Shown: positions 52,401-60,211 of the stretch, in pieces
Layout: every line of letters starts with the position of its first letter
Position numbering within the stretch: position 1 is the first letter of the stretch
Origin: Duganella zoogloeoides
GTDB lineage: Bacteria > Pseudomonadota > Gammaproteobacteria > Burkholderiales > Burkholderiaceae_D
Direction: 5' to 3'
DNA length: 64,000 nt
Assembly (NCBI RefSeq): GCF_034479515.1
Contig: NZ_CP140152.1
Span: 1,488,001-1,552,000 of the forward strand
Notes under the pieces: generated by a model
Seen by the model: only the letters and a program-made list of their open reading frames with translations
Database searches by the model: none
What the model was told of the DNA's origin: nothing
Translations under genes and position numbers: made by a program

Positions 52401-53076
52401 CGACATCGCCTTCGTGCGCGAAGTGACCAGCAACCCGGACGATGCCGCCATCGTGCTGGCGATTATCAACATGGCGCACAGCCTCAAGCTCGACGTGATT
52501 GCCGAGGGCGTGGAGAAGGATGCGCAACTGGCGTATTTGCGCCGCCACGGCTGCGACGAGATGCAGGGTTATTACTTCAGCCGGCCGCTGCCCGAAAACG
52601 AATTCGAAGCCATGCTGCGCGACGGCCGCACGCTGCAGGCGCCCGAAGACGAGCAGGCCACCGAGCAGCCGACGCTGTTGATCGTCGATGACGACGCCTT
52701 CATGCTCGACGTGCTGACCGATTTCCTGTCGCAGGACGGCTACCGCATCCTCACCGCGCAAACCGCCGCCGAAGGTTTCGATATCCTGGCCCGGCACCGC
52801 GTCCAGGTAATTCTTTGCGACCAGTGCATGCCGTTGATGAGCGGCACCGAGTTCATGGAGCGGGTAAAAAACCTGTGCCCGGACACGTTCCGCATCATGC
52901 TGTCGGCCTACGCCGACCTCACGCCGATCATGGCGGCGATCAACCATGGCGCCATCGACCGCTTTTATACCAAGCCGTGGAAGGGGGCGGCGCTGCGCGA
53001 GAATATCCGCGAGGGCTTCCGCCTGCACGCGCAGGCGCATGGCAAGCTGCCGTTCATTAACACCGAGCAGGCCTGA
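49423..53076 (+). CDS. REC-REC-GAF-PAS-GGDEF-EAL-REC signalling protein
   Basis: A 1217-residue cytoplasmic protein. Order: REC1 (residues 3-118, Asp about 54), REC2 (about 133-250, Asp183), a helical linker, GAF (about 350-500), PAS (about 520-635), GGDEF (about 640-800; RFGGDEF intact near 722), EAL (about 815-1065; the motif is EVL in AEVLIRW, with DDFGTGYSSLAYL and the ELTES metal site kept) and a terminal REC3 (about 1085-1200, Asp1133) of the type that ends in RFYTKPW. It should make and break c-di-GMP under phosphorylation control. GTG start with an AAGGAG site. The upstream kinase is the natural phosphate donor. Confidence 0.92.
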   Translation: MSARILIIEDNATNMELMVYLLRAFGYTPLSASDGEAGVEAARREQPDLIICDVHLPKLDGYGVVAALKADPATRDIPALAVTALAMVGDRERLLEAGFDSYIGKPIEPDTFVKQIESFLTGEMSTPPKTDIATILIVDDHVLNREFLMTLLGYGGYRLIEAANGAEGLKMALADKPDLVISDILMPNMDGYEFVTRMHEHPDTADVPVIFYTATYREREALAVAESCGVRWVLPKPSDPDVILRTVQEALGQEPTPVVESDDDRTAVVPDLPQEKRLLDIDHQVAEYLDELESSSQLITRLASAPAAVDVATEDLARMTQRLSRSLSSLQAVSLRLTALIELGIELGAERDPRALLEIGCRVAQNICVSKYACIGVLDEEGVALAYYSSCGAGVPIHEIAQNPRAGVLGGLLEQRIPCRINDLDGAPFNVGLPASHPPVHTFLGVPIASRERIHGWLYLADKLGADGFSEVDERVAATVAAQLAGAYENLQLYDEIKRNHAQLTLDMNARIRLDEDLRRFRLAMDATADAIFLVDRAGMCFVDVNATACRMLGFEREDFLQVGPNKQVEGDLVKLEVLYEKLLSGDQSGAMTELLLQCRDGSPLAVEVQRRTLRSGSSWILVAVARDITERKEAEQRLLKLAHFDTLTGLPNRSQFNDSLMHSMRQAAEHHWSLAVLFLDVDRFKNVNDTLGHTIGDELLRQFSSRLVDCLRVRDTIGRFGGDEFAAILMLPEGAQNAVVVVDKIREVLRRPFDLKGHEVTVTASIGISVFPDDAADPDTLIQYADTAMYRAKEAGRDAFRFFTAEMNAQSMARLELENALRRAIENDEFVLHFQPKVNISSGRISGAEVLIRWQRPGHGMVSPALFIPILEETGLIVRVGSWVINEACRKIAQWRRTSAGAVHLSVNVSGIQFFVGGLEEEVLRAIKEHDISPELLELELTESSLMSNAEETITVLQNLKALGIKISIDDFGTGYSSLAYLKRFPIDKLKIDIAFVREVTSNPDDAAIVLAIINMAHSLKLDVIAEGVEKDAQLAYLRRHGCDEMQGYYFSRPLPENEFEAMLRDGRTLQAPEDEQATEQPTLLIVDDDAFMLDVLTDFLSQDGYRILTAQTAAEGFDILARHRVQVILCDQCMPLMSGTEFMERVKNLCPDTFRIMLSAYADLTPIMAAINHGAIDRFYTKPWKGAALRENIREGFRLHAQAHGKLPFINTEQA

Positions 53077-53141
53077 GCAGGGAGGCGCACGGCTGGCATC
53101 GGTGGTATGCTGGCGACAGATTTCACCGAGACCACCCCGCC

Positions 53142-53807
53142 ATGCAACAAAAAGCCCCCCGCCGAACCCGCGAGCGCATCCTCGAACTGTCGCTGCGCCT
53201 GTTTAACGAGTTCGGCGAACCCAATATCACCACCACGGTGATCGCCGAAGAGATGAACATCTCGCCGGGCAATCTGTACTACCATTTCCGTAACAAGGAC
53301 GACATCGTCAATTCGATCTTCGTGCAGTTCGAGGCCGAGATCGAGCGCATCCTGACGGTGCCCAACGGCCGCCGCTCGAACATCGACGACGTCTGGATGT
53401 ATTTGCACCTGATGTTCGAACTGATCTGGCGCTACCGCTTCTTTTACCGCGACCTCAACGACCTGCTGTCGCGCAACCGCAAGCTCGAGCTGCACTTCAA
53501 GCAAATCCTCGACCACAAGATCAAGGTGGCCAAGCAGCTGTGCGAAGACTTGCGCAGCGAAGGTTCGCTGGAAGCGTCCGACGTCGCCATCGACGCCATG
53601 GCCACCAATATGGTGGTGGTGGCCACGTACTGGCTGTCGTACGAATACGTGCGCAATCCGCGCAAGTACAGCGAGCAGCAATCGATGGCCGACGCGCTGG
53701 CGCGCGGCTGCTACCAGGTGTTGTCGCAGATCGGCCCCTACCTGCGCAACGAGACCAGCTTGCTGTTCCAGAAGCTGTCCGAGGAATATCTGAAAAAGCT
53801 GAATTAG
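53142..53807 (+). CDS. TetR-family transcriptional regulator
   Basis: A 221-residue TetR regulator. HTH at residues about 10-55 (RERILELSLRLFNEFGEPNI, then TTTVIAEEMNISPGNLYYHF and RNKDDIV). The C-terminal domain follows the TetR_C_33-like pattern with aromatic-rich FELIWRYRFFYRDLNDLLSR, seen in Burkholderiales regulators near fatty-acid or envelope genes. It is 65 bases after the signalling protein and 23 before the TPR-like gene, in the same direction, so it may begin the operon with that gene and the LOG hydrolase. Confidence 0.87.
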   Translation: MQQKAPRRTRERILELSLRLFNEFGEPNITTTVIAEEMNISPGNLYYHFRNKDDIVNSIFVQFEAEIERILTVPNGRRSNIDDVWMYLHLMFELIWRYRFFYRDLNDLLSRNRKLELHFKQILDHKIKVAKQLCEDLRSEGSLEASDVAIDAMATNMVVVATYWLSYEYVRNPRKYSEQQSMADALARGCYQVLSQIGPYLRNETSLLFQKLSEEYLKKLN

Positions 53808-53830
53808 TATTTTTACGTCACGGAGATAGC

Positions 53831-54628
53831 ATGGTCTGGACCGCCTTCCCGTATCCCGATGCCGGATACCGCCACACACCGGAAAGCCTGCAACAGGCCT
53901 GGCCGGTGCTGCACAGCGGCGACTGCGAACCGTTTCCCACCCATCCGGCGCTGGTGCAGGCCTGGATCGCTTTTCACGCCGGCGAGTTCGAGCGCGCCAC
54001 GCGGCTGGGCCTGGACGTCGGTGTCAACGGTTACGCTGTCGCCCACAAGGCCATCTGCATCTACACCCAGTACCTGGAAACCAATCCGCGCAAGAAAATC
54101 GCCACCTTCGAATGCGTGGCCGAGCGCTGCGAGCGCCAGCAGCGCGAGCAGCCCGGCAACCCGTCCGGCTGGTACTGGCACGGCTATGCACTCGGCTATT
54201 ACTCCACCGGTATTTCGGTGGTCAAGGCGCTGGCCCAGGGCCTGGGCGCCAAGGTGCGCCACAGCCTGGAAACCACGCTGCGGCTGGCGCCCGAGCGTCC
54301 CGACGTCCACGTGGCGCTGGGCGTGTATCACACCGAGATCGTCGACAAGGCCGGCGCCATGATCGGCGGCCTGACCTATGGGGCAAAAAAGGAGGAGGGT
54401 TACCGCCACTTCGAGACGGCCTTGCGGCTCAATCCCGGGTCGGCGATTGCCCGCGTCGAATATGCGCGCGCCTTGCGCCTGCTGGAAGGCAAGCGCAAAC
54501 TGGCGCAAGCACGGACCATGCTGGAACAGGCGGCGGCGGTGCACGCGCACGACGCCGTGGAGCGGCTCGATATCGAAGCTGCCCGAACAGAACTCAACAT
54601 AAAACTCAACGAGGAAAAGCAGCAGTGA
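53831..54628 (+). CDS. TPR-like protein
   Basis: A 265-residue soluble protein with tetratricopeptide-like helical pairs (ALVQAWIAFHAGEFERATRL and EEGYRHFETALRLNPGSAIA, VEYARALRLLEGKRKLAQAR). No catalytic domain recognised; probably a scaffold. ATG preceded by CGGAGA. Its stop overlaps the GTG start of the LOG gene (GTGA), so translation of the two is coupled. A long open frame reaches back into the TetR gene in another phase but is not coding. Confidence 0.8.
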   Translation: MVWTAFPYPDAGYRHTPESLQQAWPVLHSGDCEPFPTHPALVQAWIAFHAGEFERATRLGLDVGVNGYAVAHKAICIYTQYLETNPRKKIATFECVAERCERQQREQPGNPSGWYWHGYALGYYSTGISVVKALAQGLGAKVRHSLETTLRLAPERPDVHVALGVYHTEIVDKAGAMIGGLTYGAKKEEGYRHFETALRLNPGSAIARVEYARALRLLEGKRKLAQARTMLEQAAAVHAHDAVERLDIEAARTELNIKLNEEKQQ

Positions 54629-55164
54629 CCAAGACCATTTGTGTATATTGCGGCGCCAACGCCGGCATCAGCGACAACTATGCGGCAGCGGCGCGCGCGC
54701 TGGGCGCGGCCATGGTGGAGCAAAACCTGGCGCTGGTGTACGGCGGCGGCAAGGTGGGCCTGATGGGCATCATCGCCGACGAGGTGCTGCGCCTGGGCGG
54801 CGAAGTCACCGGCGTGATTCCCACCGCGCTGGTCGAGCGCGAAGTTGGCCACGCGGGCCTGACGCGCCAGTTCATCGTCAAGGACATGCATGAACGCAAG
54901 GCCATGATGGCCAGCCTGTCCGACGGCTTTATCGCCATGCCTGGCGGCATGGGCACGCTGGAAGAACTGTTCGAAATGCTGACGTGGTCGCAGCTGGGCA
55001 TCCACGCCAAGCCGATCGGTCTGCTCAACGTCGATGGCTTTTATAACGGCCTGATCGACTTCATCGGCCACGCGCGCGAACAGGGCTTCATCCGCCCGCA
55101 GCACGCGGCGTTGATGATGTCGGCCAATGAGCCGGACGCACTGCTCAAACTCCTCAAGCAGTAA
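54625..55164 (+). CDS. LOG-family cytokinin/nucleotide phosphoribohydrolase
   Basis: A 179-residue TIGR00730 LOG protein: ICVYCGANAG at the N-terminus, LVYGGGKVGLMGIIAD, the HERKAMM Arg/Lys segment and the signature MPGGMGTLEELFEMLTWSQLG. In bacteria these enzymes hydrolyse nucleoside 5'-monophosphates at the N-glycosidic bond (including iP-ribotide). GTG start overlapping the previous stop (GTGA) with GAGGAAA upstream. Followed 19 bases on by a glycosyltransferase gene. Confidence 0.9.
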   Translation: MTKTICVYCGANAGISDNYAAAARALGAAMVEQNLALVYGGGKVGLMGIIADEVLRLGGEVTGVIPTALVEREVGHAGLTRQFIVKDMHERKAMMASLSDGFIAMPGGMGTLEELFEMLTWSQLGIHAKPIGLLNVDGFYNGLIDFIGHAREQGFIRPQHAALMMSANEPDALLKLLKQ

Positions 55165-55183
55165 CCACCGCGAAGGCGCAGCC

Positions 55184-56476
55184 ATGCAGCTCCCTGTCGT
55201 GCAGCCTACAGTTGTACAGCCTCGCATCCTGATCCTGGCCGTCGGCAGCGCCGGCGATGTCTATCCCTTCATCGTCATCGGCCAGGCGCTGCGTGCGCGT
55301 GGCTACGAAGTGACCTTGACTGCCTCGGCCAATTTCGAGGAACGGGTGCAGCGCGCCGGCTTGCAGTTCATCTCGGGTCTGGCCCAGGAGGAGCTCGAAA
55401 ACGGCATCCGCGATCCCGACCTGTGGCACCCGGTCAAGGGTTTTGCCACCATCTGGAAGTACATGGCGCGCCACTTGCCAGCGGCTTACAACCAGCAGCT
55501 GGCGCTGGTGCGCGAAAAGCCGACCCTGATCGTCGCCAGCACGCTGGGCCTGACCGGCCGCCTGTTGCAGGAAGCGCACGGCGTGCCGCTGGTCACCGTC
55601 CACCTGGCGCCGTCGTGCCTGTTCTCTGCCGACGATACGGCCGTGCGGCGCGGCTTGTCCTGGCCGCGCGGCTGGCCGCGCTGGGCGGTGCGCATCACGC
55701 TTGGTTTGATCGACCGCCTGATGGTCGATGCCGTGGTGCGGCCAGCACTGAACGGCATGCGCGCCCATATCGGCCTGGCGCCGGTGCGGCGCGTGATGAG
55801 CCACTGGCTGCACTCGCCGCAGCACGTGGTCTGCGCGTGGCCCGCCTGGTTTGCCGCGCCGCAGGCGGACTGGCCGCCCAATGCGGTGTGCGCCGGCTTT
55901 CCGCGCATGCCCGCATCGACCCCTGAACTTGATCCGGCGTTGCAGCGATTTATTGACGATGGCGACGCGCCGATCGTCATTACCCCCGGCTCGGCGATGG
56001 CCCATGGCGGCGATTTTATCGTCCGCGCGCTTGCTGCCGCTACGGCGTTAAAGGTGAGGGCGGTGGTGGTGACGCCCTACCGCGAGCAGGTGCCATTGGA
56101 ATTGCCTGCATCTGTGCATTACGCCGCCTACGCGCCGTTCGATGTGCTCAGCCGCCAGGTGGCGGCCTTCGTGCACCATGGCGGCATTGGCACCAGCGCC
56201 ACCGTGCTGGCGGCGGGCAAGCCGCAGCTGATCGTGCCGTTCGCGTTCGACCAGCCCGACAATGCCGCGCGCCTGACGCGCCTCGGCGTGGCGGCCACCG
56301 TGCTGCCGGACTCGCCGCCAGCCATGTGGCAGCAGGCGCTGTCCCGTTTGCTCGACGACCCGGCAGTGGCCAAGGCCTGCGCCACGTTTGCCACCGTGAT
56401 GGCCGCGGAACGGCCGGCGGCGGACCGGATCGCTGAGATTATCGAGAGCGATCCCGGGCCGGGCCAGGTGACCTGA
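55184..56476 (+). CDS. GT1-family (rhamnosyl/UDP-glucosyl-like) glycosyltransferase
   Basis: A 430-residue GT-B glycosyltransferase. N-terminal Rossmann domain ILILAVGSAGDVYPFIVIGQ with the GT28-like GSxGDxxP pattern; C-terminal donor-binding region FVHHGGIGTSATVLAAGKPQ, then PFAFDQPDNAARL, as in RhlB/UGT proteins. It would attach a sugar to a lipid, sterol-like or small aromatic acceptor; rhamnolipid synthesis is possible but no rhlA is nearby. It starts shortly after the LOG gene with AAGG upstream, so it ends that operon. Confidence 0.85.
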   Translation: MQLPVVQPTVVQPRILILAVGSAGDVYPFIVIGQALRARGYEVTLTASANFEERVQRAGLQFISGLAQEELENGIRDPDLWHPVKGFATIWKYMARHLPAAYNQQLALVREKPTLIVASTLGLTGRLLQEAHGVPLVTVHLAPSCLFSADDTAVRRGLSWPRGWPRWAVRITLGLIDRLMVDAVVRPALNGMRAHIGLAPVRRVMSHWLHSPQHVVCAWPAWFAAPQADWPPNAVCAGFPRMPASTPELDPALQRFIDDGDAPIVITPGSAMAHGGDFIVRALAAATALKVRAVVVTPYREQVPLELPASVHYAAYAPFDVLSRQVAAFVHHGGIGTSATVLAAGKPQLIVPFAFDQPDNAARLTRLGVAATVLPDSPPAMWQQALSRLLDDPAVAKACATFATVMAAERPAADRIAEIIESDPGPGQVT

Positions 56477-56632
56477 CGTTTCATCGCGCATCAGGCGTGG
56501 CCGGCCTGGCTGGCGGATAACAATCGTCTCGGTGACCGATGTGCTGGTGTTGCGGCGATGCTGTTGCTTGCGTGGAGACATCTCCCTATGATCGACATGG
56601 GTGAGAGATGACGTCAACCACGGAGACCAGCC

Positions 56633-58117
56633 ATGCATAACGACAACAACAGCGACAACAACAGCGACATCGACAGCGGCGCTGACCGCCAGGCCGGCAC
56701 CAGCCGCCGCACCATCCTCAAAGCCGTCGGCGCCACCGCCACCGGCTTGCTGCTCGGCAGCAGCGCCTGCGCGGCCGCGCCGCGCAAGCGGTATGCCGTG
56801 GTGGGCGTCGGCTCGCGCGCCCGCATGTTTACGCGCGCGATCACCGATGACTTCCGTGACGATAACGACATCGTTGCCGTGTGCGATAACAATGCCGGCC
56901 GCGCGGCGCTGGCCGTGCGCACGATCGCCGCCACCGGCGCCAGCCATCCCCGCGCTTACAGCGCTGCGCAGTTCGACACCATGATCCGCGAGACCAGGCC
57001 CGACTACGTGATCGTGACGACTGTCGATGCCACCCACGACGATTACATCGTGCGTGCGCTCGACCTGGGCTGCGACGTCATCACCGAGAAGCCGATGACC
57101 ACGACGGCCGCCAAGGCCCAGCGCATCCTCGACGCCGTCAAGCGCAGCGGCCGCCATGTGCGCGTGACGTTCAATTACCGCTACGCGCCGCCGCGCACGC
57201 AGGTCAAGGACATCCTGATGAGCGGCGAGATCGGCGATGTGCTGTCGGTGGATTTCACGTGGCTGCTCAATACCGTGCACGGCGCCGACTATTTCCGCCG
57301 CTGGCACAGCAACAAGGCCCGTTCCGGCGGGCTGATGATCCACAAGGCGACCCACCATTTCGACCTGGTCAACTGGTGGCTGGGCGCCCAGCCCGAGCGG
57401 GTGCACGCGTTCGGCTCGCGCCAGTTTTACACGCCGCAGACGGCCCGCCGCCTGGGCCTGCAAGGCGCGCACGAACGGTGCCTGACGTGCAGCGAAAAAG
57501 CCCGATGCGCGTTCTATTTCGACCTGGCGGCCGATGCCGGCCTCAAGGCGCTGTACCTGGAAAATGAACAATACGATGGCTACTTCCGCGACCAGTGTGT
57601 GTGGCGGCCGGAGATCGACATCGAGGATACGATGAATGTGATGGTCCGCTACGACAACAACGTCCAGCTCAACTACGCGCTGTCTGCCTACGACGCCTGG
57701 GAGGGGTACCACATCGCCTTCAACGGCACCAAGGGCCGGCTCGAGCACCGCATTGTCGAAAAAGTGGGCGTGGCCGGCGCCAACGAGGTGCAGAGCATGA
57801 GCGAAGGTGTCCATACCCGCATCATTCCGCTGCGCGGCGCCGCGCGCGACATCGAGCCCTGGGTGGGCAAGGGCGGTCACGGCGGCGGCGACCTGGTGAT
57901 GTTGACCGAAATCTTCGGCAAGGCGCCGGCCGACAAGTACCTGCGCATGGCCGATGAACGTGCCGGCGCCTGGTCGTGCCTGGTCGGAGTGGCTGCCAAC
58001 CGGTGCTTCGAGACGGGGCAGACGGTCAAAATCGCCGACCTGATCAAGGGGCTGACGCCACCGGATCGGCCGGCCATGCCTTCGCGCACCGGACCGCTGA
58101 AGGTGAAAATGACCTGA
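56633..58117 (+). CDS. Tat-exported Gfo/Idh/MocA-family oxidoreductase
   Basis: A 494-residue dehydrogenase. The N-terminus is Asn/Asp-rich, followed by a twin-arginine signal (SRRTILKAVGATATGLLLGS; the RR pair at about residue 25), so it is a periplasmic NAD(P)-dependent oxidoreductase, probably with tightly bound cofactor. Rossmann motif VVGVGSRARMF, the TEKPM substrate motif and the HKATHHFD segment follow. The Cys-rich LTCSEKARCAFYF stretch is unusual. Such enzymes act on sugars or inositols. Standing alone, 156 bases after the glycosyltransferase. Confidence 0.87.
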   Translation: MHNDNNSDNNSDIDSGADRQAGTSRRTILKAVGATATGLLLGSSACAAAPRKRYAVVGVGSRARMFTRAITDDFRDDNDIVAVCDNNAGRAALAVRTIAATGASHPRAYSAAQFDTMIRETRPDYVIVTTVDATHDDYIVRALDLGCDVITEKPMTTTAAKAQRILDAVKRSGRHVRVTFNYRYAPPRTQVKDILMSGEIGDVLSVDFTWLLNTVHGADYFRRWHSNKARSGGLMIHKATHHFDLVNWWLGAQPERVHAFGSRQFYTPQTARRLGLQGAHERCLTCSEKARCAFYFDLAADAGLKALYLENEQYDGYFRDQCVWRPEIDIEDTMNVMVRYDNNVQLNYALSAYDAWEGYHIAFNGTKGRLEHRIVEKVGVAGANEVQSMSEGVHTRIIPLRGAARDIEPWVGKGGHGGGDLVMLTEIFGKAPADKYLRMADERAGAWSCLVGVAANRCFETGQTVKIADLIKGLTPPDRPAMPSRTGPLKVKMT

Positions 58118-58130
58118 CCGTCAGGTCAGG
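58113..58130. terminator. Hairpin between convergent oxidoreductase and peptidase genes
   Basis: CCTGACC-gtca-GGTCAGG; includes the oxidoreductase stop. No T run on either side, so a weak or factor-assisted terminator. Confidence 0.45.
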
Positions 58131-58635
58131 CCCATAGCTTGCCACTGCCGGTATCGAGATGGGTGAGGTACAGCCGCAAGTCGAACTCGTACTGGTGGTA
58201 GTTCGGTTCCATGTACGTGCACAGTTTATAAAACGGCTTGTCGTGCTGCTTTTCCTTCACGTGCGCCAGTTCGTGCACGGCAATCATGCGCAGGAATTCC
58301 AGCGGCGCTTCCTTGAACATGGTGGCCACGCGGATCTCGTGCTTGGCCTTGAGCTTGCCGCCTTGCACGCGCGAGATCGATGTGTGCAGGCCCAGCGCGT
58401 GGTTGATCACGTGGATCTTGCTGTCGTATTCGACCTTGTTGATCGGGTCGGCGTTGCGCAGGTGTTCCTCGCGCAAGTCCTGCACGTAGTTGTACAGCGC
58501 CTTGTCGGTGCGCACGTCGTGGGCCTTGCTGTAGCGCTTGAGCAGCACCTCGCCCAGCTTGTTCTGGGCCAGCAGTTGCGACACTTGTTGCTGGGTTTGC
58601 TCGGAATAGGCGCTCAGGTACTTCAGGGCAGGCAT
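58126..58635 (-). CDS. YgjP-like M48-type metallopeptidase
   Basis: A 169-residue protein with a zinc site HELAHVKEKQHDKPFYKL (HExxH at residue about 121) and the EYDSKIHVIN segment of the YgjP/WLM metallopeptidase domain (DUF45). No signal peptide; cytoplasmic. Function in bacteria is unclear; YgjP is linked to restriction and UTP-pyrophosphate metabolism by context only. Start at MPALKYLSA; the frame continues upstream in basic sequence. It is divergent from modA, and the ModE operator lies between. Confidence 0.83.
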   Translation of the reverse strand: MPALKYLSAYSEQTQQQVSQLLAQNKLGEVLLKRYSKAHDVRTDKALYNYVQDLREEHLRNADPINKVEYDSKIHVINHALGLHTSISRVQGGKLKAKHEIRVATMFKEAPLEFLRMIAVHELAHVKEKQHDKPFYKLCTYMEPNYHQYEFDLRLYLTHLDTGSGKLWA

Positions 58636-58711
58636 GGCAGGAAGGCGAAAAATCAATCGAGGGCGCAATGTATCACACCTGTCCTTTTGCCCGGGTGCAT
58701 CCAACGATGAT

Positions 58712-58735
58712 CGCTATATAATCATGTATATTACG
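58712..58735 (+). promoter_or_regulatory. ModE operator
   Basis: CGCTATAT-aatcatg-TATATTACG spans 24 bases, the same length and form as the E. coli modA operator (CGTTATATTG...CTACATAACG). It lies 21 bases before the modA ATG and would overlap its promoter, so molybdate-bound ModE should repress the operon. Confidence 0.85.
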
Positions 58736-58755
58736 GTTTTCACTTGGGAGCGGCA

Positions 58756-59517
58756 ATGCGGAAGACAACGATGATGGTGGCGCTGGCGCTGATGCCGGTA
58801 TTGGCAGCGACGGGCGGCACGGCGGCGGCGGCGGACATCACGGTCTCGGCGGCGGCCAGCCTGACCAATGCCTTCAAGGAAATCGGTACGGCCTACGAGA
58901 AAGACCACCCGGGCGACAAGGTGCTGTTCAACTTTGCCGCATCCGACCCGCTGGTGCAGCAGATCGCCAAGGGCGCGCCGGTGGACGTGTTTGCCTCCGC
59001 CGACCAGGATGCCATGGACAAGGCCGAAGGCCTGAAGCTGCTCGCTGCCGGCACCCGCAAAAATTTCGTCGCCAACACCCTGGTGCTGATCACGCCGGCC
59101 AACAGCAAGCATGCGATCAAGGGACTCAATGACCTGCAGCAGCCGGCCATTACCCGCATCACCCTGGGCAATCCGGCCAGCGTGCCGGTGGGCCGCTATA
59201 CGCGCAACGCGCTCGAGCAAGCCAAGCTCTGGAGCACGGTCGAGCCGAAGGCCATTTACGGTACCTCGGTGCGCCAGAGCCTGGACTACGTGGCGCGTGG
59301 CGAAGTCGATGCCGGCTTTGTTTACGCCACCGACGCTGCCGTGCAAAAGGACAAGGTCACGGTCGTTGCCACCATCCCGACCACGACGCCGGTCACCTAT
59401 CCGATCGCGCTGATTGAAAAAGGCCCGCAAGTGGAGGCCGGCCGCCGCTTCATCGCCTACGTGATGGCGCCGGGCGCTCAGGCGGTGCTGGCCAAATACG
59501 GTTTCAGCCGTCCATAA
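58756..59517 (+). CDS. modA: Molybdate ABC transporter substrate-binding protein ModA
   Basis: A 253-residue periplasmic protein with a signal peptide (cleaved near GTAAAAD) and the ModA pattern: ITVSAAASLTNAFKEIGTAY, VDVFASADQDAMDKAEG, ITLGNPASVPVGRYTR and SLDYVARGEVDAGFVYATDA. It binds molybdate or tungstate. The ATG at 58756 has GGGAG before it. First gene of modABC-modE under the operator at 58712. Confidence 0.93.
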   Translation: MRKTTMMVALALMPVLAATGGTAAAADITVSAAASLTNAFKEIGTAYEKDHPGDKVLFNFAASDPLVQQIAKGAPVDVFASADQDAMDKAEGLKLLAAGTRKNFVANTLVLITPANSKHAIKGLNDLQQPAITRITLGNPASVPVGRYTRNALEQAKLWSTVEPKAIYGTSVRQSLDYVARGEVDAGFVYATDAAVQKDKVTVVATIPTTTPVTYPIALIEKGPQVEAGRRFIAYVMAPGAQAVLAKYGFSRP

Positions 59518-59524
59518 ACAGGGC

Positions 59525-60211
59525 GTGGACAGTTTTTTCAACGAGCCCGCGTGGATCGCGCTGCGGCTCTCGCTCAAGGTGGCCTGCTGGGCCACCTTGT
59601 TGGCGCTGGTGGCCGGCACCGGGTTCGGCTACCTGCTGGCACGCAAGCGGTTTATCGGCCGCGAGCTGCTCGACGCCATGTTGACCTTGCCGATGGTGAT
59701 GCCGCCGACGGTGCTTGGCTACTACCTGCTGGTGCTCATCGGCCGCGAGGGCGTGGTCGGCGCCTGGCTGCAGCACCATTTCGGCATCAACCTGATCTTC
59801 ACCTGGCAGGCGGCGGTGATTGCGGCGGCCGTGGTGGCGTTTCCGCTGGTACTCAAGGGCGCCCGCGCCGCGTTTGAAACAGTCGATATGCAGCTTGAAC
59901 AGGCGGCCATGGTGCTGGGCGTGTCGTCGTTCGGCGTGTTCCTGCGCGTGACCTTGCCGCTGGCCTGGCGCGGTGTGCTGGGCGGCACCTTGCTGGCGTT
60001 TGCCCGTTCGATGGGCGAGTTCGGCGCCACGTTGATGGTGGCCGGCAGCATCCCCGGTAAAACCCAGACCTTGTCGATTGCCGTCTACGAGGCCGTGCAG
60101 GCGGGCCAGGACGATACCGCCAATTTGCTGGTGATCATCACGTCGGTGGTGTGCGTCACCGTGCTGGTGGCGGCCAACAAGCTCACCCCCAACCGCAATC
60201 CGCAACGATGA
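59525..60211 (+). CDS. modB: Molybdate ABC transporter permease ModB
   Basis: A 228-residue permease with five or six membrane segments and the EAA loop AAMVLGVSSFGVFLRVTLPL. MDSFFNEPAWIALRLSLKVA at the N-terminus and FARSMGEFGATLMVAGSIPGKT are typical ModB. GTG start 7 bases after modA; its stop overlaps the modC ATG (ATGA). Confidence 0.92.
   Translation: MDSFFNEPAWIALRLSLKVACWATLLALVAGTGFGYLLARKRFIGRELLDAMLTLPMVMPPTVLGYYLLVLIGREGVVGAWLQHHFGINLIFTWQAAVIAAAVVAFPLVLKGARAAFETVDMQLEQAAMVLGVSSFGVFLRVTLPLAWRGVLGGTLLAFARSMGEFGATLMVAGSIPGKTQTLSIAVYEAVQAGQDDTANLLVIITSVVCVTVLVAANKLTPNRNPQR

Noticed and set aside
49204..53040. A 1278-codon open frame antisense to the signalling gene
   Set aside because: It is Arg/His/Gln-rich, has no recognisable domain and mirrors the GGDEF/EAL gene's codon bias; GC-rich third positions commonly give such frames.
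53540..53830. Extension of the TPR-like protein into the TetR gene
   Set aside because: It reads another frame of the TetR gene; the ATG at 53831 has its own ribosome-binding site.
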